Assembly (NCBI GenBank): GCA_020634375.1
Contig: JACKBX010000008.1
Location: 248,001-312,000, forward strand
DNA length: 64,000 nucleotides
Direction of reading: 5' to 3'
Source of the DNA: Ardenticatenaceae bacterium
GTDB taxonomy: Bacteria > Chloroflexota > Anaerolineae > Promineifilales > Promineifilaceae
In this document: positions 1 through 8,351 of the stretch, piece by piece
How positions within the stretch are numbered: the stretch's first letter is position 1
Layout of the letters: each line of letters starts with the position of its first letter
Translations under genes and position numbers: made by a program
The notes under the pieces: generated by a model
The model's input: the letters and a program-made list of their open reading frames with translations, nothing else
Database searches by the model: none
Told to the model about the DNA's origin: nothing

Positions 1-853
1 GCAAAGTGGCAAGGTCAAAGCTGCGGCCCTGGATGTGTACAGCGTCGAACCGCCACAAGACAACCCGCTTGTTGGCTTGCCCAACGTACTGCACACGCCC
101 CATTTGGGAGCCAGCAGTGTCGAGGCACAGCGCAACGTCGCCATTGAAGTTGTGGAACAAGTCGTTGACGCCCTGCGCGGCGATGATTTTCGCAACACAC
201 TCAATATGCCTTTCCAGGTTGGCGCAGGCTTTGCCGCCATCCGCCCATACATGAATCTGGCTGAGATTTTGGGCAAGCTGCACGCTGGCCTTGCTGACAA
301 TCCCATCCAACATGTAGAAGTGCAAGTGAATGGCGACGCAGTGGATGGCTTGATTCGAGCCATTGCAGCGGCACTGCTAAAAGGGATATTGCATACCAAA
401 TATGATGACGGGCCGCTGAATTATATTAATGCGCCTGTCATTGCTGAGAAATTGGGTCTTTCTATTGCTCAAACCACGAGCATCGAGGCCATTGATTATG
501 CGAATTTGATTACCTGCCGTGTTACCTGGGAAGGCGGTTCCCGCAAGTTGGCGGGGGTCTTGTTTGGAGGCGCTGAGCCGCGCATTGTGCAATTCGATGA
601 ATACCAACTTGACGCCCGTCCGCAAGGAGTGGTGCTGGTCATGCAAAATCAAGATGTGCCCGGCGTGATTGGGCAAATTGGGACGATGTTGGCCGCTTAT
701 GACGTAAACATTGGCGAATGGCGCATGGGTCGTCACCAGCCCGGCTCTGAGGCGCTCTCTTTCATTAACCTGGATAGTGTGCCGCCAACGGCCGTGCTGG
801 ACGCGCTCTCCAAAATCAGCGCCGTGACGAGTTTGAAATTGGTGGTGTTGTAG
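1..853 (+). CDS. serA: D-3-phosphoglycerate dehydrogenase, C-terminal part
   Basis: The reading frame is already open at base 2, so the 5' end lies outside the window; 283 residues are visible. It catalyses the first committed step of serine synthesis, oxidising 3-phosphoglycerate with NAD in the cytoplasm. The end of the nucleotide-binding domain is seen as AALDVYSVEPP followed by HTPHLGASS, which holds the catalytic His of the D-2-hydroxyacid dehydrogenase family. An intervening (ASB-like) domain follows, and an ACT domain occupies roughly the last 75 residues (from VVLVMQNQDVPGVIG). The long C-terminus fits a type I PGDH with serine feedback control. A hairpin terminator follows directly. 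Confidence 0.93.
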   Translation, partial: QSGKVKAAALDVYSVEPPQDNPLVGLPNVLHTPHLGASSVEAQRNVAIEVVEQVVDALRGDDFRNTLNMPFQVGAGFAAIRPYMNLAEILGKLHAGLADNPIQHVEVQVNGDAVDGLIRAIAAALLKGILHTKYDDGPLNYINAPVIAEKLGLSIAQTTSIEAIDYANLITCRVTWEGGSRKLAGVLFGGAEPRIVQFDEYQLDARPQGVVLVMQNQDVPGVIGQIGTMLAAYDVNIGEWRMGRHQPGSEALSFINLDSVPPTAVLDALSKISAVTSLKLVVL

Positions 854-870
854 TTTAGTTATTAGGGTAC

Positions 871-905
871 AAAAAAAGCCAGACCGTTGGTCTGGCTTTT
901 TTTAT
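871..905. terminator. Bidirectional rho-independent terminator between serA and jag
   Basis: A-run, then GCCAGACC, a GTTG-type loop, GGTCTGGC and a T-run. The stem is perfect and flanked by A7 and T7, so it can end both the plus-strand serA transcript and the minus-strand jag operon. Confidence 0.9.
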
Positions 906-911
906 ACCTGT

Positions 912-1739
912 TTATTTGGGTAAAATGCGCACTTTGCGGCGCTTGCCCTCGCCCACACTGTGTGTGTAAACCTCTTGGTGTTCGCGCAGGGTCATATGAA
1001 TGATGCGCCGTTCGTAAGGAGGCATAGGTTCAAGGCTAATCGGCCGTTTTTGGCTAATGACTTTCTGGGCCATACGCTCGGCCAGTTTGGACAGGGCAGC
1101 TTCGCGGCGCTGCCGATACCCCTCTACATCAATGACAAGGGAAGGACGCTGTTGCAAGCGATGCCCAACCATCAAACGCAAAATGTATTGCAGCGCATTG
1201 AGTGTGTCCCCGCGCTGACCAATCAGAACGCGAAGGTCCTGGCCTTGAATATCCAGCACGTTAACCCGCTGCCCGGTGAGGTCATCGGGTTCGGTGATGT
1301 CGAGGCTAACTGTCGCAGTGACATGCATTTTGTCCAGTAGATTTTCGAGGATTTCTTTGGCTACAGCAGCTTCTTGTGCATCGGGTTCGGCAGTGTCAAC
1401 TTCGGCAGCCGGGGTCTCAGGGGCAGACGGAGAAGTGGCAGATACGGCCGTTTCTACAACAGGCTCAGGTTCAGGGGCCGGTTCTGGCTTTGGCGGAGCT
1501 GGGGATTCGGCAGGTTTTGCTGGCGGCGCAGCAGGCGGCGTGGAAACGGTTCCTTTCACAGTCAGGTGAACCACTGCATCACGGCTGCCAATGCCCAATA
1601 GTCCCCGACTACCTTCATCAATAACCTCTACGTCAACATCTTCTAGTTTAACGCCTAGAGCAGCTAAACCTGCATCAATAGCAGATTCCACCGACTTACC
1701 CTGTGCTTCATACTCTCGTTTCTTATTCCTATCAGTCAT
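912..1739 (-). CDS. khpB: RNA-binding protein KhpB/Jag (SpoIIIJ-associated)
   Basis: 275 residues from ATG 1739; a GTG lies one codon upstream. Jag_N domain at about 9-60 (SRGLLGIGSRDA). A Pro/Ala/Glu-rich linker runs from about 65 to 125 and contains one ACGGCCGT site read as ETAVS. A KH domain follows at about 128-198 with the GxxG-type loop IGQRGDTL at 173-180, then an R3H domain at about 205-272 with ERRIIH at 243-248. KhpB binds small structured RNAs with KhpA and affects cell division and elongation in Gram-positives. It is last in the rpmH-rnpA-yidD-yidC-jag order, the classical arrangement. The linker is longer than in most homologues. Confidence 0.93.
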   Translation of the reverse strand: MTDRNKKREYEAQGKSVESAIDAGLAALGVKLEDVDVEVIDEGSRGLLGIGSRDAVVHLTVKGTVSTPPAAPPAKPAESPAPPKPEPAPEPEPVVETAVSATSPSAPETPAAEVDTAEPDAQEAAVAKEILENLLDKMHVTATVSLDITEPDDLTGQRVNVLDIQGQDLRVLIGQRGDTLNALQYILRLMVGHRLQQRPSLVIDVEGYRQRREAALSKLAERMAQKVISQKRPISLEPMPPYERRIIHMTLREHQEVYTHSVGEGKRRKVRILPK

Positions 1740-1825
1740 CACATACTCTCACTAGACTAAGGCATCCGATCCTGGCCAATGCCCAAAATCGGATGCCTGC
1801 TCATGTTCTGGTTTTCTAATGGCAG

Positions 1826-2683
1826 TTAGCGCTTTGCGGAACGCCGTTTCTTTGAGCCAGACTTTTTCTTGCCAGAGGAACGGCCGTTGCTGCTTGTCGC
1901 TTTCTTACTCTCTGGTTCAACAACCGGCTCTACTTTAGGTGCAATCTTTTTAGGTTCTGGCGGCGGCATTGTGCGACGCATATAAAAACCTTGCGCAATA
2001 CCAATCACATTGGATAGTATAAAGTAAATAGACAAACCTGCCGGGAATTGCAGCGAGACAAAGCCAAACATAATCGGCATTGTGTACGTCATAGACTGCG
2101 TCATCGCAGCCGCCGGATTATCTTGCTGACCTTTTTTATTATCCTTGTTGTTCTGTGTCTGCGGCGTCAACAGCTTTTGCTGCAAAAACATCGTGCCAAA
2201 AACGAGCAGCGGCAGCACCAACAGCGGGTCTGGCTGGGCCATGTTCAGCCACAAGAATTTGTTCTGTATAGGCAAGAGTGCCGTTAAATCAACCCCTAAC
2301 AACGCACGCTGCGAAAGGTCAAACACAGCTTGCGGCGTGGACCCCAATACAGAAATAATCGCCTGGTACAGTCCAAACAGAATCGGCATCTGAATTAACA
2401 AAGGTAAACAACCCATAAGGCTATCTGCCGGGTTATAGCCGATCTTTTGAAACTCTTCCTGCATTTTCTGCGGATTGTCTTTGTATTTTTTCTGAATGGC
2501 TTGAATTTGCGGCTGGATTTCCTGCATCTTCATGCTGGAGCGCTGCTGCCGCAGGTTCAGCGGCAGTGTGATTGCCCGAATCAAAATAGTGAATACGGTG
2601 ATGGCCAAAATAAAATTGTTGCCCAATATGTCATAAAGCAACAATAAGGCGTTGACCATAATAGTGATAAATGCGTCCCACAT
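1826..2683 (-). CDS. yidC: Membrane protein insertase YidC/Oxa1
   Basis: 285 residues, the short Gram-positive/Oxa1 type without a large periplasmic domain. It inserts membrane proteins alone or with SecYEG. Visible are a first membrane segment near 5-25, the conserved Arg in TILIRAITLPL, the cytoplasmic loop (SSMKMQEIQPQIQAIQKKYKD), and further segments around MGCLPLLIQMPILFGLYQA, PLLVLPLLVFGTMFLQ and GLSIYFILSNVIGIAQG. The C-terminal tail is extremely Lys/Arg/Ser-rich (KKKSGSKKRRSAKR), as in ribosome-docking Oxa1-type proteins. It lies between the PQQ lipoprotein gene and jag in the same operon. Confidence 0.95.
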   Translation of the reverse strand: MWDAFITIMVNALLLLYDILGNNFILAITVFTILIRAITLPLNLRQQRSSMKMQEIQPQIQAIQKKYKDNPQKMQEEFQKIGYNPADSLMGCLPLLIQMPILFGLYQAIISVLGSTPQAVFDLSQRALLGVDLTALLPIQNKFLWLNMAQPDPLLVLPLLVFGTMFLQQKLLTPQTQNNKDNKKGQQDNPAAAMTQSMTYTMPIMFGFVSLQFPAGLSIYFILSNVIGIAQGFYMRRTMPPPEPKKIAPKVEPVVEPESKKATSSNGRSSGKKKSGSKKRRSAKR

Positions 2684-2719
2684 AGGTATTACCTGTCCTC
2701 GTCTTTCAGTCGCGCAGGA

Positions 2720-3883
2720 TTATTGCGATGTATCCGGGAGTGCAACATCCCATTTCTTAGTTCCGGTGCTGCGGTCAAAAGCGTTGAGCAAATCATCAGT
2801 AGTCTGTACGGCAACAACCACATCTTCACCCACAATAACCGGCGCAGTGTAGATGGGTACGGCCGTTTGCTGTTGCCACAACACAGTGCCCCCATCCGTA
2901 GACATCGCAGTCAGCAGGCCCGTAACTATTGCCGCGTCTGATTCGGATTGCTTATCGGATGCGATATACAATACGCCATCAGCGATAGCGGGGGCTGTCT
3001 GTACCGTGCCCTCAACCGTTTGAGTCCAAAGTTGTTTGCCACTCACCCCATCAACCGCATAAATATTTCCGGCAGCATCCACAAAATACACCACGCCGTC
3101 TTCCATCACGGGCGCACCCCAAACCCAATCTTGCCCCTCCGCACTCCATTTGATTTCGCCTGTTGCCTGTGAAATCGCATGAAGTTTACCGTCAAAGGCG
3201 GTCACATAAATTAAATCCGTATCTACAAGGGCTTTGCTGGCAATGGCACCGCCAAGCTCGGTGGGCTGATCCCAAACTAGGTCGCCATTCTCGGCATCGA
3301 AAGCGTAAACTTTCTTGTCCATTGAGGTAACAAACAAAACACCTTCTTTGTACGAAGGCTGGCCCCAAATGCTGTGCCCCGTTTCCTTTCGCCAAAGTTC
3401 ACGGCCGTCTGTGGCATCCAATGCCACCACCTGATTATCAGCCGTGCCGACAAACACCCGATCCCCAACCTGTAAAGGTGGAGCCACAATGCGGTCGGCT
3501 GCGATTTGATTGGCGGCCCAAAGCTCATCTGGGGTGCTGCCACTACCAGCACTCAACCCATATGCACTGACGACAACGCCGGGGCTAAACATGCCTTGTG
3601 AAACACCGTAATCGCCAACCACCACACGGCCGTCTTCAACCGAGGGCGCAGCATAAAAAGAAAGCCGTCCCGGCTGCGGCGAAAACACCCATTGGTTACT
3701 TTGCGTTTCCACGTCATAAGCCAGCACACCGTTGCCAAAGGCAACGTATACGATATTTCCCTCAGCGGACAAACCAGGCCAGTTAGCGTTGCTAAGTCGG
3801 CTGCCACAAGCTGCCAACAACCAGGCAGCAACAATTAGAATAAAGATGACGGGCCGCTTAGACGGCCGTTTTGCTGCGTACAA
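2720..3883 (-). CDS. PQQ-like beta-propeller lipoprotein (BamB-like)
   Basis: 387 residues. The start is TTG 3883 with GGAGG seven bases upstream; no better ATG exists. The signal peptide ends in the lipobox LLAAC, so a lipoprotein is expected. The rest is built of repeated PQQ-type blades such as VFVGTADNQVVALDATDGR, VYAFDAENGDLVWDQP, LHAISQATGEIKWSA and IYAVDGVSGKQLW, probably one 7-8-bladed propeller. BamB is a member of the fold, but an outer-membrane Bam role is not implied here. Its place between yidD and yidC is unusual and suggests a role in handling exported or inserted proteins; that role is inference. Confidence 0.85.
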   Translation of the reverse strand: MYAAKRPSKRPVIFILIVAAWLLAACGSRLSNANWPGLSAEGNIVYVAFGNGVLAYDVETQSNQWVFSPQPGRLSFYAAPSVEDGRVVVGDYGVSQGMFSPGVVVSAYGLSAGSGSTPDELWAANQIAADRIVAPPLQVGDRVFVGTADNQVVALDATDGRELWRKETGHSIWGQPSYKEGVLFVTSMDKKVYAFDAENGDLVWDQPTELGGAIASKALVDTDLIYVTAFDGKLHAISQATGEIKWSAEGQDWVWGAPVMEDGVVYFVDAAGNIYAVDGVSGKQLWTQTVEGTVQTAPAIADGVLYIASDKQSESDAAIVTGLLTAMSTDGGTVLWQQQTAVPIYTAPVIVGEDVVVAVQTTDDLLNAFDRSTGTKKWDVALPDTSQ

Positions 3884-3914
3884 CGAATTACCTCCGTGAC
3901 TTTACGGAAAAAGA

Positions 3915-4124
3915 TTATGGGACAGGATCGTAACCACCCGGGTTAAAAGGGTGACAACGACTAATCCGCTTAATAGCAAGCCATCCGCCCTTCATCACCC
4001 CATACTTGTCAATTGCCTCATACCCATAATGAGAACAAGTTGGTTGAAAGCGACAGCTAGGGGGAAAAGCAGGCGAAATATGCCTTTGATAGAAATGAAT
4101 CAACCACAAAATGGGGCGTTTCAT
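3915..4124 (-). CDS. yidD: Membrane protein insertion efficiency factor YidD
   Basis: 69 residues, normal length. It shows the family signature CRFQPTCSHYGYEAI, then GGWLAIKRISRCHP and the C-terminal GGYDPVP. It is a small membrane-associated protein that helps YidC. The ATG overlaps the rnpA stop by four bases (ATGA), so the two are translationally coupled. Confidence 0.95.
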   Translation of the reverse strand: MKRPILWLIHFYQRHISPAFPPSCRFQPTCSHYGYEAIDKYGVMKGGWLAIKRISRCHPFNPGGYDPVP

Positions 4125-4498
4125 GGGAACGAGACTCCCTCAGCATCACGCGAATCATCAGGCTTGCATAAGTTGGCACGATGTAACAGGTTCAGAACGG
4201 CCGTTTCCACTTCCCCAAAAGAGGCACTTGCAGTCTGCGAACGAGCCACAAACAAACAATCATACCCTTCCCTAATCTCCGTCAAGTGCAACCTGATTCC
4301 TTCTCGCAACAACCGTTTTGCCCGATTACGCATTACCGCTTTGCCCACACCACGACTCGCAGCAAAAGCAAAGCGGCTCACATCGCAATTATTAGTTGTG
4401 ACAATCAAAACAGCCAGAGGATGACGCCAACTCTGACCTCGTTGTCTGACCTGCCGCACATCGGACGAGCGCCGCAAACGGTTTCTCTTTTGCAGCAT
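4121..4498 (-). CDS. rnpA: Ribonuclease P protein component
   Basis: 125 residues. The protein subunit of RNase P, which matures tRNA 5' ends together with the RNA subunit. The diagnostic RNR motif is visible in GKAVMRNRAKRLLREGIR. The N-terminus MLQKRNRLRRSSDVRQVRQRG is typical. It is second gene after rpmH and overlaps yidD by four bases. Confidence 0.95.
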   Translation of the reverse strand: MLQKRNRLRRSSDVRQVRQRGQSWRHPLAVLIVTTNNCDVSRFAFAASRGVGKAVMRNRAKRLLREGIRLHLTEIREGYDCLFVARSQTASASFGEVETAVLNLLHRANLCKPDDSRDAEGVSFP

Positions 4499-4533
4499 TC
4501 AATCTCCGCGCGACCACCCTAAACCCAAACAGC

Positions 4534-4758
4534 CTACTTGCCACCGCCATACCGCTTTACAGAGCGGTAAGCAGTCGCAGAAGTAGCATTCCAATTAATA
4601 CGCTTGACATGATTATTCATACTAACCGTCAAGACACGCCGGCCCTTTGCACGGCGATTCTTCAAAACCTTACGACCACCCCGCGTACTCATACGTTCAC
4701 GAAAACCATGCACACGCATACGCCGGCGGATTTTGGGTTGATATGTACGTTTTGGCAT
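4534..4758 (-). CDS. rpmH: 50S ribosomal protein L34 with C-terminal extension
   Basis: 74 residues, whereas L34 is usually about 44-46. Residues 1-45 are canonical (KRTYQPKIRRRMRVHGFRER, then MSTRGGRKVLKNRRAKGRR and VLTVS). About 29 extra residues follow (MNNHVKRINWNATSATAYRS, ending RYGGGK), so the stop is real but late. RBS AAGGAG lies eight bases before the ATG. First gene of the minus-strand operon, with the promoter at 4899-4927. The extension contains no obvious domain. Confidence 0.93.
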   Translation of the reverse strand: MPKRTYQPKIRRRMRVHGFRERMSTRGGRKVLKNRRAKGRRVLTVSMNNHVKRINWNATSATAYRSVKRYGGGK

Positions 4759-4781
4759 TGACTAAATCTCCTTGACAAAAA

Positions 4782-4801
4782 AACCAGGGCATAATGCCCT
4801 G
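4782..4801 (-). terminator. Attenuator-like hairpin in the rpmH leader
   Basis: On the minus strand CAGGGCAT, one base, then ATGCCCTG, followed by G and seven T. It lies between the promoter and the rpmH RBS, so it could terminate early and control the operon; an L34 or RNA-polymerase-based attenuation role is only inferred. Confidence 0.65.
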
Positions 4802-4867
4802 TAGATTATCATTCTCATATTCGGCAAAACACACGCCACTTTTCTGCAATTAAAATGGTACAAACAA

Positions 4868-4892
4868 AAATTGTCGCTCACCTGTAAAGCGA
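4868..4892 (-). terminator. 5'-end hairpin of the rpmH leader
   Basis: On the minus strand TTGTCGCT, a nine-base loop, AGCGACAA and then five T. It starts only about 5-10 bases after the predicted -10 box, so it would cap the 5' end of the transcript or act as a first attenuator. Confidence 0.55.
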
Positions 4893-4898
4893 CAAAAA

Positions 4899-4927
4899 AT
4901 TATACCTGAGCAATCATAGCCGGTCAA
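4899..4927 (-). promoter_or_regulatory. Sigma-70-type promoter of the rpmH operon
   Basis: Minus strand: -35 TTGACC (4927-4922), 17-base spacer, -10 TATAAT (4904-4899). Near-consensus. It gives a leader of about 135 bases before rpmH. Confidence 0.8.
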
Positions 4928-4959
4928 ATTATCCATCTGTTGTAAAACACCTCGTTTTC

Positions 4960-4988
4960 TTGACAGCCTTACATATGACAGATATAGT
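4960..4988 (+). promoter_or_regulatory. Sigma-70-type promoter of the ABC ATPase gene
   Basis: Plus strand: -35 TTGACA (4960-4965), 17-base spacer, -10 TATAGT (4983-4988). It is divergent from the rpmH promoter and gives a leader of about 105 bases. No consensus DnaA box is seen in the intergenic region, so this is not a recognisable oriC. Confidence 0.78.
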
Positions 4989-5098
4989 TTTAGGGGGGCG
5001 TAGCCCTTAAACAATTCTAATTAAATCCACTATTATCCTATAGCCTAAGCAAGTATTCTGGTTTCAATTTCATCAACTTATTCTAGGAGAAGGGTTCA

Positions 5099-6199
5099 AT
5101 GGCAAGTGTTACCTACCGCAATGTTTACAAACGCTATGGCGATGTCACCGTCATCACTGACTTAAACATGGAAATCGCCGACAAAGAATTCGTCGTCTTC
5201 GTTGGGCCTTCTGGCTGCGGCAAATCTACAAGTTTACGTATGCTCGCTGGCCTTGAAGAAATCACTGAAGGTGAAATTCTAATTGGCGACCGTGTCGTAA
5301 ACGATGTTCCACCTAAAGATCGAGACATCGCTATGGTATTTCAGTCCTATGCACTCTACCCCCACATGTCTGTCTATGACAACATGGCATTTGGCCTTAA
5401 ATTACGCAAAACACCTAAAGCAGAAATTGATCGCCGCGTAAAAGAAGCCGCCGCTATCTTGGGACTAGAGAACTTATTAGACCGCAAACCCAAAGCGCTC
5501 TCCGGTGGACAACGGCAGCGTGTCGCAGTAGGTCGTGCGATTGTTCGTGAACCGGCCGTATTCTTAATGGACGAGCCTCTTTCTAATCTGGACGCTAAAC
5601 TACGCGTTACAGCCCGCGCCGAAATTAGCAAACTGCACAAGCGATTGGGAACAACATTCATTTACGTTACCCATGACCAAGTGGAAGCCATGACGATGGG
5701 TGATCGCATCGCCGTATTGAGCGATGGCATTCTGCAACAAATTGACACCCCACGTAACCTGTATAACGTACCTAATAATATCTTCGTCGCTGGCTTTATC
5801 GGCAGCCCCAGCATGAACTTCTTTGATGCCACCCTGGTAGGCGAAGAGAATAAACTGTTCATCGACACGGGTGATTTCCGAGTTGAAGTTCCGGAAGACC
5901 GCAAAAGCATGTACAACGGACATATCGGCAAAGAAGTCGTCTTTGGTATCCGCCCAGAACATGTCCACGCCCCAGAATTTGCACCGCCCAATATTTTAGG
6001 TCAACCATTGACGGCCACCATCGAAATTATTGAGCTGTTAGGGCACGAACTACATTTGTTCATGAATTCGGGTAAATTTAGCTTTGTAGGCACGGTAGAC
6101 ACGCGCATGAATGCCAACACCGGCAACTCTGTAGAATTGCTGTTTGACATGAATAATATGCACTTGTTTGAAAAGAATACCGAAATGGCTATTCGGTAA
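5099..6199 (+). CDS. Sugar ABC transporter ATPase, MalK/UgpC/MsmX type
   Basis: 366 residues, RBS AGGAGAAG. Walker A GPSGCGKS at 36-43, Q-loop Gln 82, signature LSGGQ at 134-138, Walker B FLMDEP at 155-160, switch His 192 in VTHDQ, then TOBE/OB domains from about 235. It energises importers for carbohydrates or glycerol-3-phosphate. No binding protein or permease lies nearby, so it is probably a shared ATPase serving several CUT1 importers, as MsmX does in Bacillus. The gene lacks the ACGGCCGT palindrome that is so common elsewhere. Confidence 0.92.
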   Translation: MASVTYRNVYKRYGDVTVITDLNMEIADKEFVVFVGPSGCGKSTSLRMLAGLEEITEGEILIGDRVVNDVPPKDRDIAMVFQSYALYPHMSVYDNMAFGLKLRKTPKAEIDRRVKEAAAILGLENLLDRKPKALSGGQRQRVAVGRAIVREPAVFLMDEPLSNLDAKLRVTARAEISKLHKRLGTTFIYVTHDQVEAMTMGDRIAVLSDGILQQIDTPRNLYNVPNNIFVAGFIGSPSMNFFDATLVGEENKLFIDTGDFRVEVPEDRKSMYNGHIGKEVVFGIRPEHVHAPEFAPPNILGQPLTATIEIIELLGHELHLFMNSGKFSFVGTVDTRMNANTGNSVELLFDMNNMHLFEKNTEMAIR

Positions 6200-6220
6200 G
6201 CTTGCAACCCCTTAACTATA

Positions 6221-6257
6221 AAAGGCTGTCGCTTTAAAAAAAGTGGCAGCCTTTTTG
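6221..6257 (+). terminator. Terminator after the ABC ATPase
   Basis: AAAGGCTG with two further G-U and G-C pairs, an A/T loop, then CAGCCTTTTT. Stem of about 11 pairs including two G-U. Confidence 0.85.
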
Positions 6258-6289
6258 TCATTAATGATCAGATTCGTTAAACTAGCTCT

Positions 6290-6712
6290 ATGCCTGAAGC
6301 AAACTACAATATCGGTGAATCATTTGCAGTGCAATTCGCTTGGAAACTCCCTGACAACGATTATATTCGTGCCGTGTTTGAAGCCGAAGTATTAGATTGG
6401 GTTGCACCCGCAGAAAAATACATTGTGCGCTTAAATAAGCTGATTGCCGGACGGCAAGAAAATGCCGATGGTCAGTTACTAGACACAGATGCCTTTTCTA
6501 AATCGTATTGGGCACTGGTTGGAAAATTGGTGGGTCGAAAAATTACGGTTGCATATGAGGTTGATGACAGCCGCGCCGTTCATATGCGCCTGGAAACATT
6601 AACTGGCGAACATAATTATTTTTATCGATACGGCATGGCAGAAGATACGGCACGTAAATTGATAGAAAAGTGGGAAGCGCTGCCGAGAACGACAAAACCG
6701 GAAGGTTTCTAG
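6290..6712 (+). CDS. Conserved hypothetical protein, 140 aa
   Basis: Not recognised. It is a soluble, acidic-to-neutral protein without signal peptide or membrane segment. Start ATG 6290 lies soon after a terminator; no good RBS is visible, so it may be leaderless or start slightly differently. Aromatic-rich patches (ENADGQLLDTDAFSKSYWAL, HNYFYRYG) suggest a compact single domain. Codon use matches the neighbouring ABC gene. It ends against a strong bidirectional terminator. Confidence 0.7.
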   Translation: MPEANYNIGESFAVQFAWKLPDNDYIRAVFEAEVLDWVAPAEKYIVRLNKLIAGRQENADGQLLDTDAFSKSYWALVGKLVGRKITVAYEVDDSRAVHMRLETLTGEHNYFYRYGMAEDTARKLIEKWEALPRTTKPEGF

Positions 6713-6745
6713 AAAAGGGGATGGTATACAAACCATCCCCTTTTA
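6713..6745. terminator. Bidirectional terminator between convergent genes
   Basis: Perfect stem AAAAGGGGATGGT / ACCATCCCCTTTT with a six-base loop; it overlaps the 3' end of the plus-strand gene and abuts the minus-strand stop at 6746. Confidence 0.92.
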
Positions 6746-8275
6746 TTATTTGCTATCTTTTTCTTTAGCTGGGGGCTGAAACTGAGCGACGACGGGTTGA
6801 AGAGCCTGATAAGCAGACTCCACGCCTTTTTGTACAGATTGTAGGCGTGACAGTTGGTCATGCCAGAAGCCAGAGCCTGCGCTAGCAGCCAAGCCTGTGA
6901 GGACAATTCCTGCTGTAAGCGCGTGTAGTTGCATATGGAACATGCCACTTAGCCAAACAAAAAAGGCATCGTCAGGCGCAATGAGAATGGCTGAAAGGAA
7001 GTTTGCACCCGGTGGCAGCAAGTCCGCAACAAGATCGGCGGAATCAATTTTGAGGGCGTAGGCAAGTAAGATCCCCACAATGACAGAAACTAAGCGAAGT
7101 TGTTGGATACGGTCGTTGCTTTCTTTTTTGTCACGACGCTCAATTTCGAGGAGCTTGGTGGCAGCGTTTTCTGGTTTGTCTATGGTGGTATCCAATTTCT
7201 TGCGCCCAATCGTGATGCGTGACATACGCGCATCCAGCCAATTGCCAATTCCGCGCAATATTTTGCGCCAGATAGAAGCTAGTTCATCCCGTTGTTTTTC
7301 TACTTCGAGAAGCATTTTGTTCATAGCAACCAAGTATTTGTCGGCTTCATGACTCAAACGAATGTTTTCGAGGTAATCTTCGATTTGTAGAGTCAAAGTA
7401 CGTTGGAAACTTTCTCCAAGCCCGGCATTGTTGATTTGGGGTTTGAGCTGCTGTTCGTAAAAAGTGCGGGCTTGCTGATATGAGAGGTTGCGCAACTGAG
7501 TGAATTGGACCTCAGCCCACTGACTAATAGGGCCTGCCAACTCTCCCATGAGGAGGGTGAAACTTTTTTGGTAGAGTTGGTTGGGAGTCATATTGGCTGC
7601 TTGGTCAGCAAGCTGGTCTATTTCGGTATTGATGGCAGCGACGAGACTGTCGGGGATGATGTTGCCAAAAGCTGTGGCGCTGTTGAGTTGGGCAACGGCC
7701 GTTTCCACACCCTGCTTAATCACCTGCCGCGCTGCCTCCACCGCACCCACCTGTGGATTCTGCTTATTAAACGCGGCCAGCGCCGTGTCAAAATCCTTTT
7801 GCTTTAGAGCAGCAACGGCCGTTTCCACCTGAAACACCGGCTGCAAAACACCCCGCAGCGCACTCACCTGATCCTCAAGATGCGCTCGCGCCTCTGCCCC
7901 CACCCCCAGGCTCTCCAGCGTCCCCGGCAGCATCTTTTCATAATCATTCAACGTCTCCATCGCCGTTGGCTTACTGCGCAGCCCCACAACCAACTTAAAC
8001 ACATCCACCACGATTTCCGTGCCAATCGCCATCGTAAACATGGTGACAATGTAGAGACCCAATGAAGCAAAAATGCGGCTCAACCCCTCCGGCAGCGCTG
8101 ACGTTTCATCCGTCGTTGCCTGCTCATCTGGGGGCGATTCTTGTTGGGTGATGACGGTAACGGCCGTTTCCCGTCCATCCTCAACCTGCGGCTCCGCCAA
8201 CACCGCCGGAGCTAACGCCGACGACACCCCCAACAACACCAGTAACACTAATAACGACAACACCGTTCGGGACAT
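6746..8275 (-). CDS. Signal-peptide-bearing membrane protein, 509 aa
   Basis: No family recognised. An N-terminal signal peptide (SLLVLLVLLGVSSALAPAVLA) is followed by a short Thr/Glu-rich stretch, a membrane segment near 75-100 (GLYIVTMFTMAIGTEIVVDV), a long helical region of about 270 residues, and three hydrophobic stretches near 395-470 (VSVIVGILLAYALKI, FLSAILIAPDDAFFVWLSG, LTAGIVLTGLAASAGSGF). The layout suggests a large coiled-coil domain between membrane anchors. ACGGCCGT sites cluster in the N-terminal third (7697, 7817, 8160). It probably acts in the envelope; nothing in the context gives a substrate. Confidence 0.75.
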   Translation of the reverse strand: MSRTVLSLLVLLVLLGVSSALAPAVLAEPQVEDGRETAVTVITQQESPPDEQATTDETSALPEGLSRIFASLGLYIVTMFTMAIGTEIVVDVFKLVVGLRSKPTAMETLNDYEKMLPGTLESLGVGAEARAHLEDQVSALRGVLQPVFQVETAVAALKQKDFDTALAAFNKQNPQVGAVEAARQVIKQGVETAVAQLNSATAFGNIIPDSLVAAINTEIDQLADQAANMTPNQLYQKSFTLLMGELAGPISQWAEVQFTQLRNLSYQQARTFYEQQLKPQINNAGLGESFQRTLTLQIEDYLENIRLSHEADKYLVAMNKMLLEVEKQRDELASIWRKILRGIGNWLDARMSRITIGRKKLDTTIDKPENAATKLLEIERRDKKESNDRIQQLRLVSVIVGILLAYALKIDSADLVADLLPPGANFLSAILIAPDDAFFVWLSGMFHMQLHALTAGIVLTGLAASAGSGFWHDQLSRLQSVQKGVESAYQALQPVVAQFQPPAKEKDSK

Positions 8276-8289
8276 GATAACCTCCTATG

Positions 8290-8350
8290 GAGTGGCAAGT
8301 TTGCAAGTAGCAAGTATGCAAGTTTGCAAACTTGCCACTTGCCACTTGCC
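8290..8350. repeat. Inverted repeat of GCAAGT words
   Basis: Arms 8291-8306 and 8324-8339 are a perfect 16-bp inverted repeat (AGTGGCAAGTTTGCAA). Further tandem GCAAGT/ACTTGCC copies flank it. It lies just after the stop of the FAD oxidase on the minus strand and could end its transcript, though no T-run follows. Confidence 0.75.
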
Positions 8351-8351
8351 T

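Noticed and set aside
4759..5098. Chromosomal oriC next to rpmH
   Set aside because: No consensus TTATCCACA boxes and no dnaA gene next to it; the region is explained by two promoters and leader hairpins.
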